64,000 nt of DNA from contig CAWCCQ010000001.1 of NCBI GenBank assembly GCA_963794215.1, positions 1,240,001 through 1,304,000 of the forward strand. Reading direction: 5' to 3'. The notes beneath the pieces are model-generated. The model was given only the letters and a program-made list of their open reading frames with translations. It ran no database searches and was not told the DNA's origin. Positions 17,263-25,239 of this stretch are shown here, piece after piece. Numbering within the stretch: position 1 is the first letter of the stretch; each line of letters starts with the position of its first letter. A program made the position numbers and the translations under genes. The DNA is from DATKRB01 sp963794215. Its GTDB lineage: Bacteria > Actinomycetota > Acidimicrobiia > Acidimicrobiales > RAAP-2.

Positions 17263-18188
17263 GCCGGGGCGCGCACCTCCACCACATCTGTGTAATCCCA
17301 CGCGTCCCCCTTGATCGAATAGCTGCGCCCACCGTCCACTCCGGCGGGAATGTCGCCGGCGACAGTCACTCGATGAAGCCGGCGAGGCGGGCCGTCATAG
17401 TTGTCGACTCCGTAGTGCTGGGTGATCCGGTTGTCGAAGAGCACCAGCTGGTTGTTTGTTCGACCAGCGCCAGCGCATAATGTGCTCGGGTCGCACCACG
17501 TAGGACTGCAGCACACCCAGGATGTCACGCGACTCGTCGTGGGACAGCCCGATGATCCGCCGCGCGAAACCACCGATGAACAGCCCATGCTCGCCAGTCA
17601 GGGGTGCACCCGCACCACCGGGTGCGCGATCTCGTATTCGGTCGAGGTGAAGACCTTCCGGCGCTTCTGGGCCGTTTCGTCGTGGGTCTCCGGCGCCGCC
17701 GCCTCGTCAGAGCTATTGCTGTGCACCGACCAGCGTGTCCGCGAATCGGCGCAATACCTCAGGCAGTGCGCGATGGGCCGCACCGCTGTCGGCAATCAGC
17801 GTCTCGCCGCCGTAAGGCGGGATCACAAGGCTGCGCAGGGTGCTCACCTGCGGCGGGTTGACGACGAACGTCACGTCGGTGTGCCAGTGGTTGGCCTTTC
17901 CTCTCTCACTGTCGACGGGCAGCACGTGAGCCTCTCCCTCCAGCGAGGGTACCGTCGGGTGTGCATTGGTGAGTGGCCCGAACGAGCGGGCGAACCGCTG
18001 CTGGCCGACATCATCAAGGTCCACGTCGGAGAAGACGAGTGCCCGGTGCCGGTTCAGAGCCAAGCGCAGCGCCGCCTCGTCGCGGCGTCGAGCTCGACCG
18101 ACAGGTCGACGCCGAACACCTCGGCACCGATGTTCGTTGTGACCTTGTAGATCTCGAGATCCGCGGCCGTTGCTGCGAGCGTGGTCAA
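17259..18188 (-). pseudogene. Second TauD/TfdA-family dioxygenase, several frameshifts
   Basis: Start TTG at 18188 with AGGAGGA (18201-18195) six bases upstream. The frame first reads NIGAEVFGVDLSVELDAA, shifts near 18095 into ALNRHRALVFSDVDLDD, then FGPLTNAHPTV and the metal motif NHWHTDVTFVVNPP. It breaks again near 17715 and 17590, and ends QLVLFDNRITQHYGVDNYD and RRLHRVTVAGD, which hold the distal His and the 2OG Arg. All catalytic residues are therefore present once frames are joined. It overlaps the monooxygenase start by four bases, so the two look cotranslated. Either sequence errors or early decay. Confidence 0.7.
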
Positions 18189-18229
18189 CGGAGATCCTCC
18201 TCAGCGCCCGGTTGATCGGGTGACTGTAA

Positions 18230-18263
18230 CCGACTAAACCGATAAATCTAGTGGTTTAGTCGG
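18230..18263. promoter_or_regulatory. Perfect 11-bp palindrome between truB and the organosulfur island
   Basis: CCGACTAAACC and GGTTTAGTCGG are exact inverted copies separated by 12 bases. It lies 42 bases upstream of the second tauD start and 4 bases after the truB stop. The half site TTTAGTCGGGTAT resembles Rrf2-family (IscR/CymR-like) half sites, which often control sulfur or Fe-S genes; that link is inference. It could instead be a hairpin ending the truB transcript, but no T-run follows on the minus strand. Confidence 0.5.
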
Positions 18264-18266
18264 GTA

Positions 18267-19157
18267 TTAGCTGGCGGACAGCACCACTGCGGGGCGGATG
18301 CGGTCGGTCTCGGTGGCCTCGTAGACGGCGAGCAGCTCGCCGGCGTCGTTCACCACGGCCCACGGACCGGTACCGCGGGCTCCTAGCGGGACCCGGTCGA
18401 GTGGCAGTCCCCGGGCGACCAGCTCGGCCACCTCGGGATCGACCACGACATCGTCGAGATGGCGCAGGGCCTCGGCCGGTGGGAGCACCGCGTCAGGCCC
18501 GAGCACGTCCACGCGCAAGGCATCGGACTCGCCGAAGGGACCGATCGAGGTCCGCCGGAGGTTGCGAACGTGGGCGCCGCCACCCAGGGCCGCGCCGAGG
18601 TCGGCCGCGAGCACCCGTACATAGGTCCCTGCCGAGCACACCACCTCCGCTGCGAGCACGCCAGGCTCGGGTCCGTCGTCGAGATCGAAACGATGCACCT
18701 CGACCACCCGCGCCGCCCGGTCGACCTCGATGCCCTGGCGGGCGAGCTCGTGCAGGCGACGACCCCCCACCTTGATCGCCGAGACCATCGGCGGCACTTG
18801 CTCGACGCGGCCGGTGAGCCCCGTTGCGACACCTCGAGCATCGTCGAGGGTCACGCCGGACATGTCCCATCTGCCGGTCACCTCGCCCGAGGCATCTCGG
18901 GTGGTGGTCGCGGTGCCGAGGACGATCTCGACCGTGTAGGTCTTGGGCAGAGGGGTCAGGAATCGCAAGAGCCTCGTGGCCCGGCCCAGGCCCACCAACA
19001 ACACCCCCGTGGCGTCGGGATCGAGCGTGCCGGCATGCCCGACTCGCCGTTGCCCGAAGATCCGGCGACAGCGGGCGACGACGTCGTGCGACGTCCATCC
19101 GGGCTCCTTGTCCACCACGACGACGCCCAGCTGCCCGCCCGGCGCCTGGGAGGTCAT
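18267..19157 (-). CDS. truB: tRNA pseudouridine(55) synthase TruB
   Basis: 296 residues. Makes pseudouridine 55 in the T-loop of tRNAs. The catalytic motif VGHAGTLDPDATGVLLV holds the nucleophilic Asp at about residue 46, preceded by KEPGWTSHDVVARCRR. Further conserved parts are TYTVEIVLGTATTT, PPMVSAIKVGGRRLHELARQG and CSAGTYVRVLAADLGAALG. A C-terminal PUA-like part is present. It is the last gene of the rimP-nusA-ylxR-infB-rbfA-truB set, 19 bases after rbfA. Confidence 0.96.
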   Translation of the reverse strand: MTSQAPGGQLGVVVVDKEPGWTSHDVVARCRRIFGQRRVGHAGTLDPDATGVLLVGLGRATRLLRFLTPLPKTYTVEIVLGTATTTRDASGEVTGRWDMSGVTLDDARGVATGLTGRVEQVPPMVSAIKVGGRRLHELARQGIEVDRAARVVEVHRFDLDDGPEPGVLAAEVVCSAGTYVRVLAADLGAALGGGAHVRNLRRTSIGPFGESDALRVDVLGPDAVLPPAEALRHLDDVVVDPEVAELVARGLPLDRVPLGARGTGPWAVVNDAGELLAVYEATETDRIRPAVVLSAS

Positions 19158-19176
19158 TGGGCCGACTCGCCCGCGC

Positions 19177-19569
19177 TCACCCGGGTTCCGCCGGGCGCCC
19201 AGTGCCGATCCGGCGCAGCACCTCTTCGACCCGTGCCCCGGCTGACACGGCGGGGTCTTCGGCGAACTGGAGCTTGGGCGTCCGCTTCGTCCGGATCTCG
19301 CGGCCGAGGTGGCGCTGGAGGTGCGGCAGGCGCTCTTCGAGCGCCTCGGTCGCCTCCGCGCCCAGCGTGCTCACGAAGACCCGAGCGCTGCGCAGGTCGG
19401 CGGAGGTGTCGACCGAGGTGATCGTGAGCAGGCGTAGCCGCTCGTCGGCGTCGGCAAGGCGTTCGAGTTCCTCGGCCAACACCTGGCGCAGGACCTCGTT
19501 GACACGCAGCGCCCGGGGGTAGGGTGCCGGCGTTCCCGTCCGCGACCCCTTGTGGCGACCGGTCGACAT
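19177..19569 (-). CDS. rbfA: Ribosome-binding factor A
   Basis: 130 residues with the RbfA pattern: RVNEVLRQVLAEELERL near the start, LLTITSVDTSADLRSARVFVST in the middle, then LQRHLGREIRTKRTPKLQF and the C-terminal DPAVSAGARVEEVLRRI. Binds the 30S subunit and helps late 16S rRNA maturation. Eleven bases separate it from infB upstream and nineteen from truB downstream, the classical order. Confidence 0.95.
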   Translation of the reverse strand: MSTGRHKGSRTGTPAPYPRALRVNEVLRQVLAEELERLADADERLRLLTITSVDTSADLRSARVFVSTLGAEATEALEERLPHLQRHLGREIRTKRTPKLQFAEDPAVSAGARVEEVLRRIGTGRPAEPG

Positions 19570-19580
19570 GGTGGGTGACC

Positions 19581-22500
19581 TCAGGTCCTCGGTATCTCGC
19601 GCTCCATGAACGTCTCGATCAGATCACCAGATCGAAGGTCTTGGTAGTCCGAGAGCCCAATTCCGCACTCGAACCCGGCCTGCACCTCGCGGGCGTCGTC
19701 CTTGAACCTTCGGAGCGACGTGATGGTGCCCCTCCAGATGATGACGCCCTCACGGAGGAAGCGCACCTTCGATCCGCGGGTGATCGTTCCGTCGAGCACC
19801 ATGCAGCCGGCCACAGCCCCGACGCGCGGGATACGGAAGACCTGCCGCACCTCGGCCTCGCCCGTGACCACCTCTTCGAACTCGGGAGCGAGCATGCCCA
19901 GCATGGCCGCCTCGATGTCCTCGAGCAGCTTGTAGATGATCTCGTAAGCCCGGATCTCGACGTCGCCCGCTACGGCCATCTCGCGCGCCCGACGGTCAGG
20001 TCGGACGTTGAAGCCAATGATCGTGGCGTTCGACGCCTGCGCCAGCTGCACGTCGTTCTCAGTGATCCCACCGACACCCCGGCGCACGAAGCTGAGCTTG
20101 ACATCGTCTCGTTCGAGCTTGCGCAAGCTCTCGGTCACTGCCTCGAGCGAGCCCTGCATGTCCGCCTTCAGCACCAGGTTCAACGTCGCCGTCTCACCGC
20201 GCTGAATCTGCTCGAACAAGTCCTCGAGCTTGGCCCCCGTCGCCGCCGAGGCCACGGGCAGATGCCCCGAAAGCCGGAATCGCTGCTCGCGCGCCTCGCC
20301 CAGCGTGCGGGCCGTCGAGAGATCCTTGGCACCGCGCAGCTCGTCGCCGGCCTGGGGCGGCTCGGAGAAGCCCAACACCTGCACGGGCATCGACGGAAGC
20401 GCTTCTTTGACGTGGTCGCCGTGGTCGTCGATGAGGGCCTTCACCTTCCCCCAGGCGGCGCCGGCGACCACCGGGTCCCCGACGCGCAGCGTGCCGTGCT
20501 GAACGATGACGGTTGCCACCGGACCTCGGCCTGCTTCGAGGTTGGCTTCGAGCACGGCACCACGAGCACGGCCCTCGGGGCTGGCTCGCAGTTCCTCCAC
20601 CTCGGCAACCAGGGTGATCTGGTCCAGCAGCTCGTCGACACCCTCGCCGGTGAGCGCCGAAAGGCGCACGATGATGGTGTCCCCGCCCCACGCCTCGGGT
20701 ACGAGCCCGCGCTCGGAGAGCTGTTGGAGCACCCGGTCGGGATTGGCATCGGGCCGGTCCATCTTGTTGACGGCCACGATGATCGGGACGTCGGCCGCGT
20801 TGGCGTGGTCGATGGCCTCCACTGTTTGGGGCATGACCCCGTCGTCGGCCGCGACCACGAGCACCACGATGTCGGTGACCTGGGCGCCCCGGGCCCGCAT
20901 GGCGGTGAACGCCTCGTGGCCCGGTGTGTCGATGAACGTGATGAGCGCGTCGTTGTAGGTGACCTGGTAGGCGCCGATGTGCTGGGTGATCCCGCCCGCT
21001 TCGCTGGCCACCACGTCGGTGGAGCGGATTCGGTCGAGCAGCAGCGTCTTGCCGTGGTCGACATGGCCCATCACGGTCACCACCGGTGGGCGGGGGCGCA
21101 GATCCGCCTCGTCCTCTTCCTCTTCGTCCTCGTCCTCGAAGAACCGAGCCAGGAGCTCGGCCTCCTTCTCCTCGCCCGGGTCGACGAGGCGCACGTGGGC
21201 CCCGAGCTCGGCGGCGAACAGCTCGACCATGTCGTCGGTCAACGACTGGGTGGCCGTCACCATCTCACCTTGCAAGAGCAGAAACCTGATCACGTCACCG
21301 GCCGACCGGTTGAGCTTGGGACCCAGGTCGCGCGCGGTCGAGCCGCGCTCGACGATGATCTCACCGGTCGGCACCGGTGCCGTCGACGGCATGTACGTCG
21401 TGAGCTGGGTTGGCTCCAGCTCTTCGAGGTTCCGCCGGCGACGCCGTGCCCGCCGCTGGGGTGGCCGACGGCCCGGAACACCACCACGACCTCCGGGCGC
21501 GCCGGCGCCCGCAGGGGGCCCCCCGCCAGGACGACCACCGAAGCCACCACTTGTGCCGCCGCTCGGGCGACCACCGAAGCCACCACCCCCACCGGCCGGG
21601 CGCCCTGGACCCGATCCGCCAGACGGCGCGGGGCGCCCACCCGTGCGCTGGGGGTAGCCCCCACCCGGACGGCCGGCGGGCGGCGACGGCCGTCGACCAC
21701 CCATGCCCGGAGGCGGCGGGATCGGACGGCCACTCGGACCCATGGGCGGTCGGACGGGCGGAGGCGGGACGGGACGGCCACTCGGACTGAGCGGCGGGCG
21801 CGCCGGACGGGGTGGGCCACCGGGGGCGGCCGAACGGGGCGGGCCACCGTTGGGTGAGCTGCTGGGCGTGGGCGCCGAGCCACCGGGGGCGGGGCCGGAC
21901 GGCCCGGGTCGGGCGGGCGCTGGTGCCGGTGCGGAACGGGCCACGGGACCCTGGGGGGCGCCCCCGAAGTTGGCTGCGGTCGGCGCCGCGGCGGGGACCA
22001 CGGGCTGATCAGGCCTGACCGACGGACGGCCGTCACCGGGCGCGGATCCTGGCGTGTCCGGGGTGGCAGGCACGGGCCGGGCAATCTGCTCGGGAGCAGC
22101 CACGGCCGGCCCGGCCCGAGGCGGCACCGGCACACCGGCCCGGACGTCAGGGATGCCGGCTGGGGGTGCCTGGGGTGTGCTCGCCGCGGCGGGCGCCCCG
22201 GAAGGCGCGGTCGGGACCGCCGGAGCTGGGTGCGCGCCAGGAACCTCGGGCAGTGGGGCCGCGGGTCGACCCGGCGCGACAGGAGCTGGCGGCACCTGGG
22301 CCGCGGGTGCCGAAGGCGCCGGTGCTACGGCCGGCGACCGTGGCGCGGCTGGGGCGCTCGGCCGGCTGCTGCTCACCAGCCGGCGGGGGGCACCGTCGGC
22401 CAGATCTGGCGCCGCCTGGTCGGAGAGCGCGGTCGGGTCAGCGGCGCGCCGCTCGTCCCGGGCGGGCGCGCTCTGCGCTCGGGCCGCGCCGGTGCCAGCA

Positions 22501-22724
22501 GGCACGGCGCCCTTTTTGGCGGCGTCGGCGGGCTCTTCGGGTTGGGTCGGCCTGCGCAGGCCGTCGGCGTCAGCCTTGCGGCGGACCCGGTCGGCTTGGG
22601 CGTCCTCGATGGACGACGAATGGCTCTTCACTCCGATGCCCAGGGACAGGGCGAGGTCGAGCCCTTCCTTGTTGGTCAGGCCGAGCTCTCGGGCCAGTTC
22701 GTAGACGCGTATCTTCTTGGGCAA
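19581..22724 (-). CDS. infB: Translation initiation factor IF-2
   Basis: 1047 residues, long even for actinobacteria. Residues 1-50 form the IF2_N domain (KKIRVYELARELGLTNKE). Residues ~60-435 are a Pro/Ala/Gly-rich disordered arm ending in RRRRRNLEELEP. Then a second IF2_N-like part (TTARDLGPKLN-type), and the G domain from ~550 with VTVMGHVDHGKT, DTPGHEAFTAMRARG and VNKMD, followed by domains II-IV. Places initiator tRNA on the 30S subunit with GTP. It follows ylxR and precedes rbfA in the usual operon. The disordered arm is highly repetitive in Pro-Ala and Gly-Arg. Confidence 0.97.
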   Translation of the reverse strand: MPKKIRVYELARELGLTNKEGLDLALSLGIGVKSHSSSIEDAQADRVRRKADADGLRRPTQPEEPADAAKKGAVPAGTGAARAQSAPARDERRAADPTALSDQAAPDLADGAPRRLVSSSRPSAPAAPRSPAVAPAPSAPAAQVPPAPVAPGRPAAPLPEVPGAHPAPAVPTAPSGAPAAASTPQAPPAGIPDVRAGVPVPPRAGPAVAAPEQIARPVPATPDTPGSAPGDGRPSVRPDQPVVPAAAPTAANFGGAPQGPVARSAPAPAPARPGPSGPAPGGSAPTPSSSPNGGPPRSAAPGGPPRPARPPLSPSGRPVPPPPVRPPMGPSGRPIPPPPGMGGRRPSPPAGRPGGGYPQRTGGRPAPSGGSGPGRPAGGGGGFGGRPSGGTSGGFGGRPGGGPPAGAGAPGGRGGVPGRRPPQRRARRRRRNLEELEPTQLTTYMPSTAPVPTGEIIVERGSTARDLGPKLNRSAGDVIRFLLLQGEMVTATQSLTDDMVELFAAELGAHVRLVDPGEEKEAELLARFFEDEDEEEEDEADLRPRPPVVTVMGHVDHGKTLLLDRIRSTDVVASEAGGITQHIGAYQVTYNDALITFIDTPGHEAFTAMRARGAQVTDIVVLVVAADDGVMPQTVEAIDHANAADVPIIVAVNKMDRPDANPDRVLQQLSERGLVPEAWGGDTIIVRLSALTGEGVDELLDQITLVAEVEELRASPEGRARGAVLEANLEAGRGPVATVIVQHGTLRVGDPVVAGAAWGKVKALIDDHGDHVKEALPSMPVQVLGFSEPPQAGDELRGAKDLSTARTLGEAREQRFRLSGHLPVASAATGAKLEDLFEQIQRGETATLNLVLKADMQGSLEAVTESLRKLERDDVKLSFVRRGVGGITENDVQLAQASNATIIGFNVRPDRRAREMAVAGDVEIRAYEIIYKLLEDIEAAMLGMLAPEFEEVVTGEAEVRQVFRIPRVGAVAGCMVLDGTITRGSKVRFLREGVIIWRGTITSLRRFKDDAREVQAGFECGIGLSDYQDLRSGDLIETFMEREIPRT

Positions 22725-22830
22725 AGACTTCCTCTATCGTTCGTCATCTTCTCGGCGGGCGAGGGCCTCCGAGACCCTCCATCCTCGCACATCGGGCGAT
22801 GCCGTTCTCCCCGGCTGACGCGGGTATGAC

Positions 22831-23103
22831 TCAGCGAGGTCCCGGCGAGCCCCGAGCCGCGGCGGCCATCTGGTCCCGCAGTCGTTGGAGCAGGGCCGGA
22901 CGCTCGGACGGGCGCCACGCCAAGGCGGGGCGAAGTGCCCGTTCGAGGCCGCCACGGGCCAGTGCCCGTTCGGTGCACCGATCCGAACCAACGCAGATCC
23001 ACGCACCACGCCCGCGCGACGCCACACTGGGCGAAGGGGCACCGTGCTCGTCGAGTACCAACCGGACGAGCTCGCCCGCCGGCGCCCGACGGCGACAGCC
23101 CAC
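22831..23103 (-). CDS. ylxR: YlxR (DUF448/RnpM) family protein
   Basis: About 90 residues: (C-V-)GCRRRAPAGELVRLVLDEHG, RGRGAWICVGSDRCTERAL and the C-terminal LERALRPALAW match the RNA-binding YlxR fold found between nusA and infB. The first standard start in frame is the GTG at 23103, but this codon is the Val of the conserved T-C-V-G-C motif, so starting there loses the first Cys. Upstream, only ATA (23124-23122), overlapping the nusA TAG, could start a full protein (I-A-P-T-R-T-C-V-G-C). Either ATA is used, or a base is wrong. The family call is firm; the start is not. Confidence 0.85.
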   Translation of the reverse strand: MGCRRRAPAGELVRLVLDEHGAPSPSVASRGRGAWICVGSDRCTERALARGGLERALRPALAWRPSERPALLQRLRDQMAAAARGSPGPR

Positions 23104-23120
23104 GCAGGTGCGCGTGGGCG

Positions 23121-24329
23121 CTATGCCCCGACCTCCGCGTCACCGGGCGCGGCGACGACGGCACCATCGGTCGAGCCGCCCGTCGTTGCCGCTTTGGACG
23201 GCTCGTCGACCGACTGCTCCTCGGCGGCGTGGGTCCACTGCTCGGCCGAGATCGCTTCACCACCCTCGGCCGGCTTCCACACCATCTCGCCGGCGTCGTT
23301 CTCCACCCACTCGCCCTCGGCCCACTCTTGGCCGCCGTAGCCGGCCGCCTCTTCGGCGAGCTGGGTCTCGCTCTTGATGTCGATCCGCCATCCCGTGAGG
23401 CGGGCGGCGAGCCGGGCGTTCTGCCCTTCCTTGCCGATGGCCAGGGACAGCTGGTAGTCGCTCACCACGACGGTGGCGGTGCCGGTGGCATCGTCGAGGC
23501 TCACCTCGCGGACACGGGCCGGCGCCAGCGCGTTCTGGATGAGCTCAACCGGGTCGTCGGAGAACGGCACGACATCCACGCGCTCGCCACGCAGCTCGTT
23601 GGTCACCATGCGGACCCTCGAGCCGCGCGCACCGACACACGCCCCTACCGGATCGACGTTGGGGTCGTTGGACCAGACGGCGATCTTGGTGCGATGGCCC
23701 GGTTCGCGCGCCGCTGCCTTGATCTCCACCGTTCCCGAGGAGATTTCGGGGACCTCGAGCTCGAAGAGCCGCTTGATGAGCCCCGGGTGCGTACGGCTGA
23801 CGACGATCTGGGGACCCTTGGTGGTCTTGCGGACCTCGACGATGTACGCCTTGAGCCGGGCTCCGTGCTCGTAGCGCTCGTAGGAGACCTGCTCGGCTTG
23901 GGGCAGAAGAGCTTCCACCTTGCCCAGGTCCAACAGGGTGTAGCGATTGTCGGTCTGCTGGACGATCCCGGTCACGATGTCGCCTTCTCGCCCGGCGTAC
24001 TCCTCGTACTTCATGTCGCGCTCGACCTCGCGAATGCGCTGGAGGATCACCTGCTTGGCCGTCTGCGCGGCGATACGACCGAAGTCGTCAGGCGTGTCGT
24101 CCCACTCGCGCACGACGTTGCCGTCCTCGTCGAGCTCTTGGCCGTAAACCCTGATCTCACCGGAGTCCGGATCGATGGTGACGACCGCTTCTTCGGCGGC
24201 GTCCGGACGTCGCTTGTAGGCCGCCACCAGTGCGTTGGCCAACGCATCGAGCAAAGTCTCCACTGAGATGCCCTTGTCCCGGGCGATCTGGCCCAGTGCG
24301 TCGAGAAACTCGAAGTTCGTCTTGCTCAT
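23121..24329 (-). CDS. nusA: Transcription termination/antitermination factor NusA
   Basis: 402 residues from the ATG at 24329 (MSKTNFEFLDALGQIARDKG), with an AAGGG about ten bases upstream; a longer in-frame start at 24545 would overlap rimP and add low-complexity sequence. Order: NusA N-domain (VETLLDALANALVAAYKRR), S1 domain (GREGDIVTGIVQQTDNR), two KH domains (ACVGARGSRVRMVTNELRGE; LAIGKEGQNARLAARLTGW). The acidic tail beyond ~330 contains EWVENDAGEMVWKPAEGGE and is longer than in many actinobacteria. Acts on RNA polymerase pausing and rRNA antitermination. Confidence 0.95.
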   Translation of the reverse strand: MSKTNFEFLDALGQIARDKGISVETLLDALANALVAAYKRRPDAAEEAVVTIDPDSGEIRVYGQELDEDGNVVREWDDTPDDFGRIAAQTAKQVILQRIREVERDMKYEEYAGREGDIVTGIVQQTDNRYTLLDLGKVEALLPQAEQVSYERYEHGARLKAYIVEVRKTTKGPQIVVSRTHPGLIKRLFELEVPEISSGTVEIKAAAREPGHRTKIAVWSNDPNVDPVGACVGARGSRVRMVTNELRGERVDVVPFSDDPVELIQNALAPARVREVSLDDATGTATVVVSDYQLSLAIGKEGQNARLAARLTGWRIDIKSETQLAEEAAGYGGQEWAEGEWVENDAGEMVWKPAEGGEAISAEQWTHAAEEQSVDEPSKAATTGGSTDGAVVAAPGDAEVGA

Positions 24330-24498
24330 GGCGTCGTGACCCTTCTCCTCGTCTCGGATCTCCTGGTCTCGGCGTCCGTTCTCTGTGCTGACTGCATCGT
24401 TCTCCGTAACGCTCGCGCTGTCGCTTCTCGTGTCCCCGCCGGGCCGGTCCTTGTCGGGCCAGTCCCTGTCGTGCGTGTCCCCGCCGGGTGCTTGGGGC

Positions 24499-25017
24499 TC
24501 ATCGAAGCCCGCCTTTCGTCGAAGCACCGGCTCCCTTTGCGGCACCAGTGCTGCCGCGGGAAGGACCTTGTGATCCCCACTCGAACACCGTCCGTGCTCG
24601 CTCGATGGCCTCGTAGGGAACCTTGAGCTCTCCGCCTGGCACCTCGGGGCCGCTCAGAACGATGCCGGTCTCGTCGCTCGAGCTCAGCCGACCCCGCACC
24701 CGACGCTGCTCGGCCGACCCGGCCCGGATTCGCACCGAGACCGTCTCGCCGACCGCGCCCAAGAAGTGCTCGGGGGTACGTAAGTGGCGCTCGAGCCCCG
24801 GGCTCGACACCTCGAGGGTGTAGCGGCCGGGCATGGGATCGTGCTCGTCGAGCACCCTCGACACGATGCGGTTGGCCTCGGCGAGGGCGTCGAGATCGAC
24901 GCCGCCGGGGCGGTCCACGGTGACAGTGAGAGTGCCCGGACCGACCTGCACGTCGAAGAGCTCCAGGCCCGCGGCAGCGAGCACAGGGCTCAGCACGCCC
25001 AGCAGCTCGTCGGCCAT
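24499..25017 (-). CDS. rimP: Ribosome maturation factor RimP
   Basis: 172 residues. N-terminal KH-like part with LAAAGLELFDVQVGPGTL and VDLDALAEANRIVSRVLDEHD, then the signature TLEVSSPGLERHLRTPEHF, and a C-terminal SH3-like domain (LSGPEVPGGELKVPYEAIERARTVFEW). Needed for 30S assembly. First gene of the nusA-infB operon; 169 bases lie between its stop and the chosen nusA start. Confidence 0.94.
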   Translation of the reverse strand: MADELLGVLSPVLAAAGLELFDVQVGPGTLTVTVDRPGGVDLDALAEANRIVSRVLDEHDPMPGRYTLEVSSPGLERHLRTPEHFLGAVGETVSVRIRAGSAEQRRVRGRLSSSDETGIVLSGPEVPGGELKVPYEAIERARTVFEWGSQGPSRGSTGAAKGAGASTKGGLR

Positions 25018-25119
25018 CTCACCGTCACCTCCTTCCCTACGTCCTGCTCACACCCTCCTATGAGGTCAACCCCGACCATGCGCCGGCGGACGACCCAGCC
25101 CTGACCGGCACTGACGCCC

Positions 25120-25153
25120 CGAAAAACGAAAGCGTGGGCGGCAGCCCACGCTT
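25120..25153 (-). terminator. Rho-independent terminator after proS
   Basis: A perfect hairpin, AAGCGTGGGC / GCCCACGCTT with a 4-base loop (25130-25153), is followed on the minus strand by TCGTTTTTC (to about 25122). It stands between the end of proS (25240) and the start of rimP (25017) and separates the two transcription units. Confidence 0.75.
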
Positions 25154-25239
25154 CGACGAGGTCCTGCACTCAGACCGGACAGCAGGGCAAGTATACCAAC
25201 CACCGGCTGCCGCCGGGACGGCCGGGGTCGACCTGGGCG

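Noticed and set aside
19524..21857. A 777-codon open frame on the plus strand
   Set aside because: It lies wholly antisense to infB and rbfA. Its His/Arg/Val-rich composition is what the reverse complement of GC-rich coding sequence gives. No protein family is visible.
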